Below, one piece after another: positions 25,296 through 34,485 of a stretch of 64,000 bases of DNA. The stretch is taken from the NCBI GenBank assembly GCA_964235605.1, contig CAXSCR010000001.1:201332-265331 (forward strand), written 5' to 3'. Below the pieces are notes generated by a model. It did not search any database and was not told the origin of the DNA. It worked only from the letters and a program-made list of their open reading frames with translations. The stretch comes from DATCRE01 sp964235605 (GTDB lineage: Bacteria; Bacteroidota; Bacteroidia; Cytophagales; Cyclobacteriaceae). How positions within the stretch are numbered: the first letter of the stretch is position 1; the number at the start of each line of letters is the position of its first letter. Both the position numbers and the translations under genes were made by a program.

Positions 25296-26095
25296 GGATG
25301 AGTAAGCTCGAAATGTTTATAATATTGTATAAAAAACCGGATAAATAGGATGAATACTAAAGCTATTATTCCAAGGGTTAATCCGGTAAAAGCATAAAAG
25401 AAAATAGAATGACCTGCTATAGAAGTTTCTTTAAATTTAACGAAGGTTCCAAATCCCTTGACCACATGAATGGACATCTCGTTTTTTAGATAAAGTTCAT
25501 AGTTTACTTTTTTTTCAAATAATCTGTAAGGATACATTGCATCAAGAAAAGATGTATAGGGATGATTCAATGTTTTTACGACCTTTGACTCGCGTTCTAA
25601 CTCTTCTATTAATCTTAAATATAGCTCATTCCTCTCAGCCATACATCGAACTACAGGTTCACTTTGACTAAAATAGTCTACCACACTCTTTTGAATTATT
25701 GGAAACAGCGTTGAATCAGAAAGAGTGGCAGTGATAGTAATCGTAGATGCATACCTATCTTTATTTGTCGATTCTCTTGCAGTCTCGCATGTAATCGTTA
25801 TGATTTTACTCTGCTGTTCTTTGGTTATTCCAGGCAAATGTTTTGAGGCACTTAAATCATCACATAAAAAAATACTTTCCCTTTCTGAAATTAAATCCGT
25901 CGAGATCATCATTTTCGATTTTATCTGGTCTGGTGATTCAATGTTTTTGTTTGTTCTAATAAACAACAGAACACCTAGGAAAGCGCCAATTAAGGGACTA
26001 AGAATTACAACTATCCAATTGCGTTTTAAGGTCCTAATTACTTTTGCAAATAACTGAAGCAGGTCAATTTCTTGATTCAACGGTTTTTGTTCCAT
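25292..26095 (-). CDS. Wzz-like polysaccharide chain-length protein
   Basis: Inner-membrane protein of 267 residues with the two-helix topology of Wzz co-polymerases: TM1 at about 28-48 (WIVVILSPLIGAFLGVLLF) just after EIDLLQLFAKVIRTLKR, a periplasmic domain that is partly coiled coil (RNELYLRLIEELERESK), and TM2 near the C-terminus (FFYAFTGLTLGIIALVFILFI). The C-terminal Wzc-type kinase domain is absent. It is divergent from the adjacent polysaccharide locus and overlaps ccmB by 4 bp, so it is probably co-transcribed with heme-export genes. ATG at 26095 is preferred to a TTG three codons upstream. Confidence 0.8.
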   Translation of the reverse strand: MEQKPLNQEIDLLQLFAKVIRTLKRNWIVVILSPLIGAFLGVLLFIRTNKNIESPDQIKSKMMISTDLISERESIFLCDDLSASKHLPGITKEQQSKIITITCETARESTNKDRYASTITITATLSDSTLFPIIQKSVVDYFSQSEPVVRCMAERNELYLRLIEELERESKVVKTLNHPYTSFLDAMYPYRLFEKKVNYELYLKNEMSIHVVKGFGTFVKFKETSIAGHSIFFYAFTGLTLGIIALVFILFIRFFIQYYKHFELTHP

Positions 26096-26326
26096 ATCAT
26101 GCAATTTTAGGAAATTATAATTCAGTTATTTACTCACCCCTAAATTATTTAGCTTTGCTCTCCATTTTACAAACTATAAAAGCGCTTAAATGTCTTCACC
26201 AAATCAAATCTTACAAACGGTCAGCACCCGCGTATTGATTTACATTTGGCGCAAAAGCTTTGTAATCAGGAGCATAGAACACTCATACTGACAGCTTAAT
26301 ATACATAACTTGATATAAAAATATTA

Positions 26327-27577
26327 ATGGAAAAAATTGGAATCATTGGTCTGGGTTACGTTGGCCTTCCCTTGGCCGTTGAATTTGGAAAATTATTAAA
26401 CGTAGTAGGCTTCGATATTAATAGAGAACGTATTGAAGAACTCCAAAAAGGCTTAGATCGTACACGAGAAGTTGATGCGGCTGAGTTAAAAAACTCCTCA
26501 GGACTTACATTTTCTTATACCCTCGGGGATTTAAAAGAAGTAAATTATTTCGTTGTAACAGTACCCACTCCGGTTGATGATTCTAAAAAGCCTGACTTAA
26601 GGCCTTTGGAAAGTGCCAGTAAAACAGTAGGTAATGTGTTGAAGAAAGGCGACATCGTTATTTATGAATCAACTGTTTTTCCGGGCTGCACCGAAGAAGT
26701 TTGTGTCCCCATACTAGAAAAAGTAAGCGGCTTAAGATTCAATATAGATTTTTTCTGTGGCTATTCACCCGAAAGAATAAATCCAGGTGATAAGCTTCAT
26801 CGTGTTACCACCATTAAAAAGGTAACGAGTGGAAGTACACCTGAGATTGCAGAAAAGGTTGATCAACTTTATAAAAAGATTATCACCGCCGGAACGCATA
26901 AAGCTTCTTCATTAAAAGTTGCTGAAGCCGCAAAAGTAATTGAGAACTCGCAGCGTGATGTTAACATTGCATTCGTGAACGAGCTAGCGTTGATATTTGA
27001 GCGCATGGGCATTGATACGCATGAAGTGTTAGAGGCGGCAGGAACAAAATGGAATTTTCTTCCATTTAAACCCGGCTTGGTTGGTGGCCACTGCATAGGG
27101 GTAGATCCTTATTACCTTACGCATAAAGCAGAGAGTCTTGGATATCATTCTGAAGTTATTCTTTCAGGACGACGAATTAATGACAACATGGGCAAACATA
27201 TTGCTAACTGTGTCATTAAATTAATGGCGCAGCATGAGCATCCTATTCATAAAGCCAACATATTGGTACTGGGTATAACTTTCAAAGAAAACTGTCCTGA
27301 CATTCGTAATAGCAGAGTTGTAGATGTAATTAACGAACTTCAAAGCTTTGGAACACTGGTTGATATTTATGACCCCCAAGCCGATGCTGCCGAAGTTAAA
27401 CATGAGTATGGACTTGATCTTATTGCATCACTAAATAAAAAATACCACGCGATTGTGCTTGCCGTAAATCACCAGGAATTCAACAAAATTGATTGGCGCA
27501 CAATACGAGATGAAAATACCGTGGTGTATGATGTAAAAGGAACATTAGATAAATCAATAGTAACAGCACGACTTTAA
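26327..27577 (+). CDS. UDP-N-acetylhexosamine 6-dehydrogenase (TviB/WbpO type)
   Basis: Oxidises a UDP-HexNAc at C6 to the uronic acid, using NAD; cytosolic, 416 residues. NAD fold: IGIIGLGYVGLPLAVEFGK. Catalytic cysteine: GGHCIGVDPYYLTHKAESLGY, the form seen in TviB/WbpO (UDP-GalNAc) enzymes rather than the IPxDP form of UDP-glucose enzymes. The C-terminal domain begins VLGITFKENCPDIRNSRV. It is the first gene of the plus-strand polysaccharide locus; galE follows after 4 bp. It can supply the uronic acid that the WbpB/E/D-like enzymes modify. Confidence 0.9.
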   Translation: MEKIGIIGLGYVGLPLAVEFGKLLNVVGFDINRERIEELQKGLDRTREVDAAELKNSSGLTFSYTLGDLKEVNYFVVTVPTPVDDSKKPDLRPLESASKTVGNVLKKGDIVIYESTVFPGCTEEVCVPILEKVSGLRFNIDFFCGYSPERINPGDKLHRVTTIKKVTSGSTPEIAEKVDQLYKKIITAGTHKASSLKVAEAAKVIENSQRDVNIAFVNELALIFERMGIDTHEVLEAAGTKWNFLPFKPGLVGGHCIGVDPYYLTHKAESLGYHSEVILSGRRINDNMGKHIANCVIKLMAQHEHPIHKANILVLGITFKENCPDIRNSRVVDVINELQSFGTLVDIYDPQADAAEVKHEYGLDLIASLNKKYHAIVLAVNHQEFNKIDWRTIRDENTVVYDVKGTLDKSIVTARL

Positions 27578-27581
27578 ACAT

Positions 27582-28610
27582 ATGAGTGATAAAAAAATAT
27601 TAGTAACAGGCGGCGCGGGTTATATCGGCGCACATACCGTAGTTGAATTGATTCACGCGGGCTTTGAACCTGTCATTATTGATGACTTATCAAAAAGTGA
27701 TCGCACACTTTTAGCTGGAATTGAAAAAATAACTGGGAAGAAGCCAACCTTTTATGAAGGAGATTGCTGTGATAAAGAATTCGTTAGCAAAGTTTTTAAA
27801 AAAGAAGGTCTTTTTCATTGTGTCATGCACTTCGCTGCATTTAAATCAGTTGGCGAGTCTGTTGCAAAGCCACTCTATTATTATCGTAATAATGTAGGTT
27901 CAGTGGTTACGCTGTTGGAAGTAATGCAAGAGAATAAAATCAAAGACATTATCTTCTCTTCTTCGTGTACAGTTTATGGCCAGCCTGATCATATTCCCGT
28001 AGACGAAACTGCGCCATTCAAAAGAGCGGAGTCTCCATACGGCGCTACCAAACAAATGTCTGAAAGAATTTTAGAAGACACGTACTTAACAGGATTACGT
28101 GTTATCTCATTACGCTACTTCAATCCGATTGGTGCGCATCCAAGTGCTTCGATGGGCGAACTTCCTATTGGTGTACCTAACAATCTCGTTCCATTCATTA
28201 CACAAACGGCTGCAGGCAAGCGTGAGAAGCTCACCGTATTTGGTAATGACTACAATACACCTGACGGCTCATGCCTAAGAGATTTTATTCACGTGGTTGA
28301 CCTGGCCCTAGCGCACGTACAAGCCATGAAGCACTTCGGAAAATTAGCAAATGGTAACGTGTATGAAGTCTTTAATCTTGGAACGGGTATAGGTGTTTCT
28401 GTTCTTGAACTGATAAATAAATTTGAAGCCGTAACAGGCGTTAAATTAAATTATACCATTGGTACACGTAGACCAGGTGACGTAGAGAAAGTTTACGCCG
28501 ATCCTGCTAAGGTCAATAAGGAACTTGGCTGGAAAACAAAATTCTCCATTGAGGATGCCTTACTACATGCATGGCAGTGGGAGAAAGCGTTGTTAGTCGT
28601 TAATCGTTAA
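27582..28610 (+). CDS. galE: UDP-glucose/UDP-HexNAc 4-epimerase
   Basis: Extended short-chain dehydrogenase of 342 residues, interconverting UDP-Glc/UDP-Gal or the N-acetyl forms. NAD motif GGAGYIGAH, catalytic SSSCTVYG and YGATK (Y-x3-K), LRYFNPIGAHPS, and a GalE-type C-terminus with RRPGDVEKVYADP. The last residues (LLVVNR) and the TAA stop are encoded by GTTAATC-type heptamers, so the repeat array has provided the end of the reading frame. Probably in one transcript with the upstream dehydrogenase. Confidence 0.93.
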   Translation: MSDKKILVTGGAGYIGAHTVVELIHAGFEPVIIDDLSKSDRTLLAGIEKITGKKPTFYEGDCCDKEFVSKVFKKEGLFHCVMHFAAFKSVGESVAKPLYYYRNNVGSVVTLLEVMQENKIKDIIFSSSCTVYGQPDHIPVDETAPFKRAESPYGATKQMSERILEDTYLTGLRVISLRYFNPIGAHPSASMGELPIGVPNNLVPFITQTAAGKREKLTVFGNDYNTPDGSCLRDFIHVVDLALAHVQAMKHFGKLANGNVYEVFNLGTGIGVSVLELINKFEAVTGVKLNYTIGTRRPGDVEKVYADPAKVNKELGWKTKFSIEDALLHAWQWEKALLVVNR

Positions 28611-28742
28611 TCGTATCAGTTATTCGTAAATGTTAATTGATAATCAATTTAATCAAACACCATGACGACCAACAGATAACTATTAACGGATAACTATTAA
28701 CTTAACTATTAACTTAACGAATAACGTATAACCGATAACGGA
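28598..28742. repeat. 7-bp arrays, GTTAATC and TAACTAT families
   Basis: GTTAGTC, GTTAATC, GTTAATC at the galE stop; then after about 55 bp CAGATAA, CTATTAA, CGGATAA, CTATTAA and degenerate TAACGAA/TAACGTA units up to the next start codon. It is the only clear array between co-directional genes of the polysaccharide locus. Confidence 0.8.
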
Positions 28743-28748
28743 AAAAGA

Positions 28749-29864
28749 ATGAAAATAAAAATGGCAGACCTGCAAAGCCAATATCTCCGAATAAAACTGG
28801 AGATAGATGCTGCCATCCAGGAAGTGTTAACATCAACCGCTTTTATTCAAGGTCCGCAGGTTAATACCTTTTCAGAGTCATTGGCAAAATATACAGGTGC
28901 CGAATTTGTTATTCCTTGTGCTAACGGTACCGATGCACTTCAAATTGCTATGATGGCACTTGACTTCAAAGCAGGTAGCGAAGTTATTCTTCCGGTTCAT
29001 ACGTATGTGGCCACTGCTGAAGTAATCGCTTTATTGGGGCTCATTCCTGTTTTTATTGATGTTGATGAGAAGACCTTCAACATCAATGTTGACGAGCTAG
29101 AAAGCAAAATTACAAGCAAAACAGTTGGCATTGTTCCAGTTCATCTTTATGGACAATGTGCTAATATGGAATCGATATTAAAGATTGCGTCGAAGCACAA
29201 TTTGCATGTCATTGAAGACACAGCACAAGCACTCGGGGCAGAATATAAGTTTTCCAACGGGACTGTAAAGAAGGCTGGCACAATGGGCATCATCGGCACA
29301 ACCTCATTCTTCCCCTCTAAAAACTTAGGATGTTACGGTGATGGCGGCGCTATTTTTACGAATGACAAATCGTTGGCTGAAAAAATAAAGATGATTGCCA
29401 ATCATGGACAACGAATAAAATATCACCATGATATCATAGGCGTTAATAGCCGACTCGACACATTACAAGCGGCCATTCTAAATGTTAAATTAAAATACTT
29501 GGATGACTATGCCCTTTGTCGCAATGAAGCAGCGAATTACTATGACAAGGCTTTGACAGGAATTGACGGCGTATCTATACCATCACGAGATAGCCACTCT
29601 ACGCATGTGTTTCATCAATACACCTTGAAAGTAAAAAATCGTGATGGATTAAAAGAACATTTAGAGCAAAACGGAATACCATCGATGATCTATTATCCTG
29701 TTTCACTTCATTTACAAAAAGCGTATCAGCGGTCTGGTTTTGGTGAAGGATCTTTTCCTGTTACCGAACGATTATCTAAAACTGTAATCTCGTTACCCAT
29801 TCATACAGAAATGCAAACTGATGAATTGGAATATATTTCAAACACCATTAGAAAATTCTATTGA
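28749..29864 (+). CDS. DegT/DnrJ/EryC1 sugar aminotransferase (WbpE-like)
   Basis: PLP enzyme of 371 residues that aminates a keto nucleotide sugar. The PLP lysine is in SFFPSKNLGCYGDGG; VIEDTAQALGAEY holds the ring-binding aspartate; N-terminal DLQSQYLRIKLEIDAAIQEV is usual for the family. It is followed directly by an acetyltransferase and a Gfo/Idh oxidoreductase. In Pseudomonas the same three activities (WbpE, WbpD, WbpB) make UDP-GlcNAc(3NAc)A, so amination at C3 is the likely reaction. Confidence 0.88.
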   Translation: MKIKMADLQSQYLRIKLEIDAAIQEVLTSTAFIQGPQVNTFSESLAKYTGAEFVIPCANGTDALQIAMMALDFKAGSEVILPVHTYVATAEVIALLGLIPVFIDVDEKTFNINVDELESKITSKTVGIVPVHLYGQCANMESILKIASKHNLHVIEDTAQALGAEYKFSNGTVKKAGTMGIIGTTSFFPSKNLGCYGDGGAIFTNDKSLAEKIKMIANHGQRIKYHHDIIGVNSRLDTLQAAILNVKLKYLDDYALCRNEAANYYDKALTGIDGVSIPSRDSHSTHVFHQYTLKVKNRDGLKEHLEQNGIPSMIYYPVSLHLQKAYQRSGFGEGSFPVTERLSKTVISLPIHTEMQTDELEYISNTIRKFY

Positions 29865-30460
29865 TGATTGCCGAAGAAAAAAAATATTATGCACATCCTA
29901 CAGCCATAATAGACGATGGTTGTGAGATTGCTACAGGCGCAAAAATCTGGCACTTCTCCCACATTATGCCCAATTGTAAGATAGGTGAGAATTGTAACAT
30001 CGGTCAAAACGTTGTGATATCTCCAGAAGTAGTACTTGGTAAAAATGTTAAAGTTCAAAACAACGTTTCTATCTATACGGGTGTTCAATGCGAGGATGAT
30101 GTGTTTTTAGGCCCTTCTATGGTTTTTACAAATGTCATAAATCCGCGAAGCGCGGTAAATAGAAAAAATCAATACGCAAAAACATTGGTGAAGACAGGCG
30201 CTACCATTGGCGCCAATGCTACAATAGTATGCGGACATGACATTGGCAGATTCGCTTTTATAGGAGCGGGTGCAGTTGTTACGAAAGATGTTCCAGACTA
30301 CGCATTGCTAATGGGAAACCCTGCTCGACAAACCGGATGGATGAGTGAGTATGGTCACAAACTTCAATTTGATAAAAAGGGCTTTGCCGTTTGTCCAGAA
30401 AGTGAAGAGAAGTATAAATTAGAGAATGGCAAGGTTAGTAAATTAGTTAACAATCAATGA
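29864..30460 (+). CDS. Left-handed beta-helix N-acetyltransferase (WbpD-like)
   Basis: Acetyl-CoA-dependent acetyltransferase of 198 residues built of hexapeptide repeats (AKIWHFSHIMPNCKIGENCNIGQNVVISPEVVLGKN and onward), with TIGANATIVCGHDIGRFAFIGAGAVVTKDVPDYALLMGNPARQ at the end of the helix. It most probably acetylates the 3-amino group made by the preceding aminotransferase. The stop of that gene and this ATG overlap (TGATG); an in-frame TTG one codon earlier is an alternative start. Confidence 0.87.
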   Translation: MIAEEKKYYAHPTAIIDDGCEIATGAKIWHFSHIMPNCKIGENCNIGQNVVISPEVVLGKNVKVQNNVSIYTGVQCEDDVFLGPSMVFTNVINPRSAVNRKNQYAKTLVKTGATIGANATIVCGHDIGRFAFIGAGAVVTKDVPDYALLMGNPARQTGWMSEYGHKLQFDKKGFAVCPESEEKYKLENGKVSKLVNNQ

Positions 30461-31395
30461 AGAATTTTGCATTAATAGGAGCAGCCGGTTTTATTGCACC
30501 ACGTCATTTAAAAGCAATAAAAGAAACAGGCAATAATTTAGTAGCCGCATTAGATAAACACGATAATGTTGGCGTGCTTGATTCTCATTTTCCAAAAGCA
30601 GATTTTTTCGTAGAGTTCGAAAGATTTGATCGCCACTTGGATAAGTTAAAGCGTCAAGGTATAAAGACTGATTATGTTTCTATTTGCTCTCCCAATTACC
30701 TTCATGATTCTCATATACGTTTCGCTTTAAGACATGGTGCAGATGCTATTTGTGAGAAGCCGCTGGTTCTAAATCCATGGAACGTAGATGCCTTATTAGA
30801 AATAGAAAATGAAACCGGCAGAAAAACATTTACGATCCTTCAGCTACGCCTACATCCTGTAATTCAAGAATTAAAAAGGAAGGTTGAGCAAGCTGATAAA
30901 AACAAAATATTCGATATAGATCTCACGTACATTACCTCACGCGGCAACTGGTATTTTACAAGTTGGAAAGGCGATCTTTCAAAATCGGGGGGCATTGCTT
31001 CAAATATTGGAATCCATTTTTTTGACATGCTACAGTGGATTTTTGGAAATGTGAAAAGCAATGCGGTTCATATCATGCAGCCGGATAAAGCATCTGGTTT
31101 TCTTGAGTTAGAAAAAGCACGTGTACGGTGGTTCCTTAGCATAGATTATAATGATGTTCCTCAAAATGTAAAAGAAAAAGGTGTCCGTACTTTTCGATCA
31201 ATCAATATTGAAGGTAGTGAGCTAGAATTCAGCGAAGGCTTTACAGACTTGCATACCAGAAGCTATGAACAAATAATTGCAGGTAAGGGATTCACTTTAT
31301 CAGACGCTAAAAATTCAATACAAATTGCACATGACATACGGCTGGCTGCACCGGTAGGTAAGACTTCAAATGTACATCCATTTGTAAAGTCATAG
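30457..31395 (+). CDS. Gfo/Idh/MocA oxidoreductase (WbpB-like)
   Basis: NAD(P)-dependent dehydrogenase of 312 residues. N-terminal Rossmann motif NFALIGAAGFIAPRHLKAIKE, the family signature CEKPLVLNP, and a C-terminal beta-sheet domain. By neighbourhood it oxidises the C3 hydroxyl of UDP-GlcNAcA to the 3-keto sugar used by the WbpE-like enzyme. ATGA overlap with the upstream acetyltransferase indicates coupled translation. Oxidation position is inferred, not visible. Confidence 0.87.
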   Translation: MKNFALIGAAGFIAPRHLKAIKETGNNLVAALDKHDNVGVLDSHFPKADFFVEFERFDRHLDKLKRQGIKTDYVSICSPNYLHDSHIRFALRHGADAICEKPLVLNPWNVDALLEIENETGRKTFTILQLRLHPVIQELKRKVEQADKNKIFDIDLTYITSRGNWYFTSWKGDLSKSGGIASNIGIHFFDMLQWIFGNVKSNAVHIMQPDKASGFLELEKARVRWFLSIDYNDVPQNVKEKGVRTFRSINIEGSELEFSEGFTDLHTRSYEQIIAGKGFTLSDAKNSIQIAHDIRLAAPVGKTSNVHPFVKS

Positions 31396-31460
31396 GTCTT
31401 ATTTATTAGTGAATAAATGACAGTTAGAAAACAACCATCGGTATTGCGCTTTATAGAGTA

Positions 31461-31489
31461 TTGCCACTCGCATTTAAAATGTAATTTTG
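31461..31489 (+). promoter_or_regulatory. Putative gmd promoter
   Basis: TTG (31461-31463), 18-bp spacer, TAATTTTG (31482-31489), with the ATG of gmd at 31514. Both boxes and spacing match the Bacteroidota consensus, so gmd-fcl may be a separate transcription unit inside the locus. Confidence 0.55.
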
Positions 31490-31513
31490 AGTGAATTTTG
31501 ATCCCAAACGGCT

Positions 31514-32629
31514 ATGGCTAAAAAAGCATTAATAACAGGAGTAACAGGGCAAGATGGCGCATACCTTACAGAGTTACTTCTGGCTAAAGGATATGAAGTT
31601 CATGGTATAAAGCGCAGAAGTTCACTCTTTAATACTGACCGTATAGATCACCTCTACCAAGATCCTCACGAAAATAATATCAAGCTTAATCTACATTATG
31701 GAGATCTTACAGATTCAGGGAATGTAATACGTTTAGTTCAAGAAATTCAACCCGACGAAATATATAATCTTGGCGCCATGTCGCATGTTCGGGTAAGTTT
31801 TGATATGCCCGAGTATACTGCGAATGTTGATGGACTTGGAACTCTGCGTTTACTAGAGGCTATTCGCATTCTTGGGTTGACAGAGAAAACAAAATTTTAT
31901 CAAGCCTCCACTTCAGAACTTTATGGATTAGTTCAAGAAGTTCCGCAGAAGGAAACCACTCCATTCTATCCCCGATCTCCCTATGCTGTGGCTAAACTTT
32001 TTAGCTATTGGATGGTTGTAAACTATCGCGAAGCCTATAACATGTTTGCCTCGAATGGTATTTTGTTTAATCATGAATCACCCGTGCGTGGTGAAACTTT
32101 TGTAACTCGAAAGATTACAAGAGCAGCATGTCGTATCGCTTTAGGTTTGCAACAGACTCTCTTCATGGGTAATCTCGACGCGAAACGTGATTGGGGTCAT
32201 GCGAAAGATTATGTAGAAGCCATGTGGCTTATGATGCAACAAGCTAAGTCAGATGATTTTGTTATTGCTACCGGCATTACCACAACTGTGCGTGAGTTTA
32301 TAATTAAAACGTTTCAACGTCTCGGTATTACACTTAAGTTTTCAGGAACTGGCTTAAATGAAAAGGCCGTGATCGTAAAGTCTGAAAATGCTGAGTTCCT
32401 CGTAAAAGCAGGACAAGAAGTTGTTAAAATAGATCCTAAATATTTCAGACCTACTGAGGTTGAGTTATTAATAGGTGATCCATCCAAGGCAAAAGCGACT
32501 TTAGGATGGAAACTAAAATACGACCTTGATGCGTTGATAGAAGAAATGGTTAGCCACGATCTGTCTTTATTCAAACGTGACCATTATTTAAAGGAAGGCG
32601 GCCACAAAATTTTCCATTACAACGAATAA
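31514..32629 (+). CDS. gmd: GDP-mannose 4,6-dehydratase
   Basis: Converts GDP-D-mannose to GDP-4-keto-6-deoxymannose, cytosolic, 371 residues as usual. Seen: ALITGVTGQDGAYLTELLLAKGYEVHGIKRRSS, QASTSELYGLVQEVPQKE (catalytic Ser/Thr and Glu), SPYAVAKLFSYW (Y-x3-K), FNHESPVRGETFVTRKIT and the NADP-binding RDWGHAKDYVEAMW. The next gene starts inside its stop codon (TAATG), so both are made together and yield GDP-L-fucose. Confidence 0.97.
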   Translation: MAKKALITGVTGQDGAYLTELLLAKGYEVHGIKRRSSLFNTDRIDHLYQDPHENNIKLNLHYGDLTDSGNVIRLVQEIQPDEIYNLGAMSHVRVSFDMPEYTANVDGLGTLRLLEAIRILGLTEKTKFYQASTSELYGLVQEVPQKETTPFYPRSPYAVAKLFSYWMVVNYREAYNMFASNGILFNHESPVRGETFVTRKITRAACRIALGLQQTLFMGNLDAKRDWGHAKDYVEAMWLMMQQAKSDDFVIATGITTTVREFIIKTFQRLGITLKFSGTGLNEKAVIVKSENAEFLVKAGQEVVKIDPKYFRPTEVELLIGDPSKAKATLGWKLKYDLDALIEEMVSHDLSLFKRDHYLKEGGHKIFHYNE

Positions 32630-33570
32630 TGCAGAAAGATTCTAAAATATATGTAGCTGGAGCCAATGGCATGGTAGGGTCTGCCATTGTGAGAAAGTTA
32701 AAAAGTGAAGGATTTACAAATTTATTGACGCCTTCATCCAAAGAAATTGACCTGCGTAGTCAGCAGCAGGTAGAGACGTTCTTTGCTTTAGAAAAGCCGG
32801 AGTACGTGTTTTTAGCCGCCGCTAAAGTTGGTGGTATAATGGCCAACAATACTTATCGGGCTGATTTCTTGTATGAGAATTTAATGATTGAGTGTAATGT
32901 AATCCATCAAAGCTATGTACACCATGTCAAGAAATTATTGTTTCTTGGCTCTTCATGCATTTACCCTAAGCTTGCGCCTCAACCTTTAAAAGAAGACTCG
33001 CTACTTTCTGGCTATCTGGAAACAACGAATGAGCCCTATGCCATAGCAAAAATTTCAGGCATCAAATTATGCGAGAGTTATCGGTTGCAGTATGGTTGTG
33101 ATTTTATCAGCGCTATGCCTACTAACCTGTATGGCCCAAATGATAATTACGATTTAGAACGTTCGCATGTAATTCCAGCCTTAATAAGGAAATTTCATGA
33201 AGCCAGAATTAATGGCCAGCCTATAGTAGAGGTATGGGGTACCGGCACACCCAAAAGAGAATTTCTTCATGTTGATGATCTGGCTGATGCCTGTTTTTTC
33301 CTAATGAAAAATTATACTGGCCTTGGGTTCATCAACATCGGTATCGGTGAGGATTTCACCATCAAAGAACTTGCTGAATTAATCAAGGAAATTGTCGGTT
33401 TTGACGGCGGAATAGTTTTTGACACCACAAAACCAGATGGTACACCCCGAAAACTCATGGATGTATCAAAGCTTAATGCACTTGGCTGGAAGCACAAAAT
33501 AATGTTACACGCAGGTCTTGGTGAAGTGTATAAAACCGGATTCTTGAATAAAAGCAAAATTGAAATATAA
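32629..33570 (+). CDS. fcl: GDP-L-fucose synthase
   Basis: Epimerises and reduces GDP-4-keto-6-deoxymannose to GDP-L-fucose, using NADPH; 313 residues. Seen: YVAGANGMVGSAIVRKL, LAAAKVGGIMANNTYRADF, FLGSSCIYPKLAPQP, and EPYAIAKISGIKLCESYRLQYG with Y-x3-K. The FkbM gene starts in its stop codon (TAATG). Fucose is therefore a likely component of the polymer. Confidence 0.96.
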   Translation: MQKDSKIYVAGANGMVGSAIVRKLKSEGFTNLLTPSSKEIDLRSQQQVETFFALEKPEYVFLAAAKVGGIMANNTYRADFLYENLMIECNVIHQSYVHHVKKLLFLGSSCIYPKLAPQPLKEDSLLSGYLETTNEPYAIAKISGIKLCESYRLQYGCDFISAMPTNLYGPNDNYDLERSHVIPALIRKFHEARINGQPIVEVWGTGTPKREFLHVDDLADACFFLMKNYTGLGFINIGIGEDFTIKELAELIKEIVGFDGGIVFDTTKPDGTPRKLMDVSKLNALGWKHKIMLHAGLGEVYKTGFLNKSKIEI

Positions 33571-34280
33571 TGATCATGAAGTTCATATATAAAGGTTTAA
33601 AAAAAATTATCTCATTGTTTTATCCCGCAATACTGCATGCCAGGTATTCGTTTTCCCAAGAGGGCGAAGATTTGTTACTTGACGCTTTCTTCGAAAATTA
33701 TCCACAAGATTATAGAGGTTTTTATGTCGATATAGGTGCTCACCACCCGTTTCGTTTTTCAAATACCTATCATTTCTACTCCAAGGGGTGGCAGGGGATC
33801 AATGTCGATGCAACACCCGGCAGTATGAATAATTTCAAGCGATATAGAAAAAGAGATATCAATATAGAAATGGGTGTAGGTAATGAAGACAAAAGCTTAA
33901 CATTCTATTGCTTTAATGAACCTGCCCTTAATACATTTGATGAAGCGCTGGCTAGACAAAGAGAGGGCAAATACAATTATTCAATCTCAAAAACCCAAAC
34001 TGTGCAAGTACGATCTCTTAAAACTATATTGGATGATTATCTCCCACAAGGCACAAAAATTGATTTTATAACGATAGATGTGGAAGGCCTGGATCTTGAA
34101 GTTTTGCTTTCGAATGATTGGCAGAAATATCGACCCAATCTTATCCTTGTCGAGTCGATTAACAACGAAGTTGAAACGGATAAGATTGAAAATCATTTAA
34201 AGGCGGAAAAATATCTGCGCGTTGGTGGCGGTCAAAGAACAAAAATTTTTATAGATCAAGTATTTCATGGAAAAGCCTAG
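33570..34280 (+). CDS. FkbM-family methyltransferase
   Basis: SAM-dependent O-methyltransferase of 236 residues. The SAM site appears as YVDIGAHHPFRFSNTYHFYSKGWQGINVDA; later FITIDVEGLDLEVL is the family's second signature (IDVEGxExxVL). Probably methylates a sugar hydroxyl of the polysaccharide. Translationally coupled to fcl. A gap of about 205 bp with nothing recognisable follows. Confidence 0.88.
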   Translation: MIMKFIYKGLKKIISLFYPAILHARYSFSQEGEDLLLDAFFENYPQDYRGFYVDIGAHHPFRFSNTYHFYSKGWQGINVDATPGSMNNFKRYRKRDINIEMGVGNEDKSLTFYCFNEPALNTFDEALARQREGKYNYSISKTQTVQVRSLKTILDDYLPQGTKIDFITIDVEGLDLEVLLSNDWQKYRPNLILVESINNEVETDKIENHLKAEKYLRVGGGQRTKIFIDQVFHGKA

Positions 34281-34485
34281 TGTTGTAACAATTTAGTTAT
34301 GCAACATAATATTTAGACAGTTTTCGATCAGCCTGCTTTTTAGTAAAATTATTTTGACCTCAGTACCACCCCAGGAAGCTTATGGATGTAAGTATGCAAA
34401 CGCAGCTTGACTGGACCTATAAATAGTATTAAAAGAACTACTATCTAAAGTAATTAAAGATTGTCTAAAAGTAAAATGATTTGAA

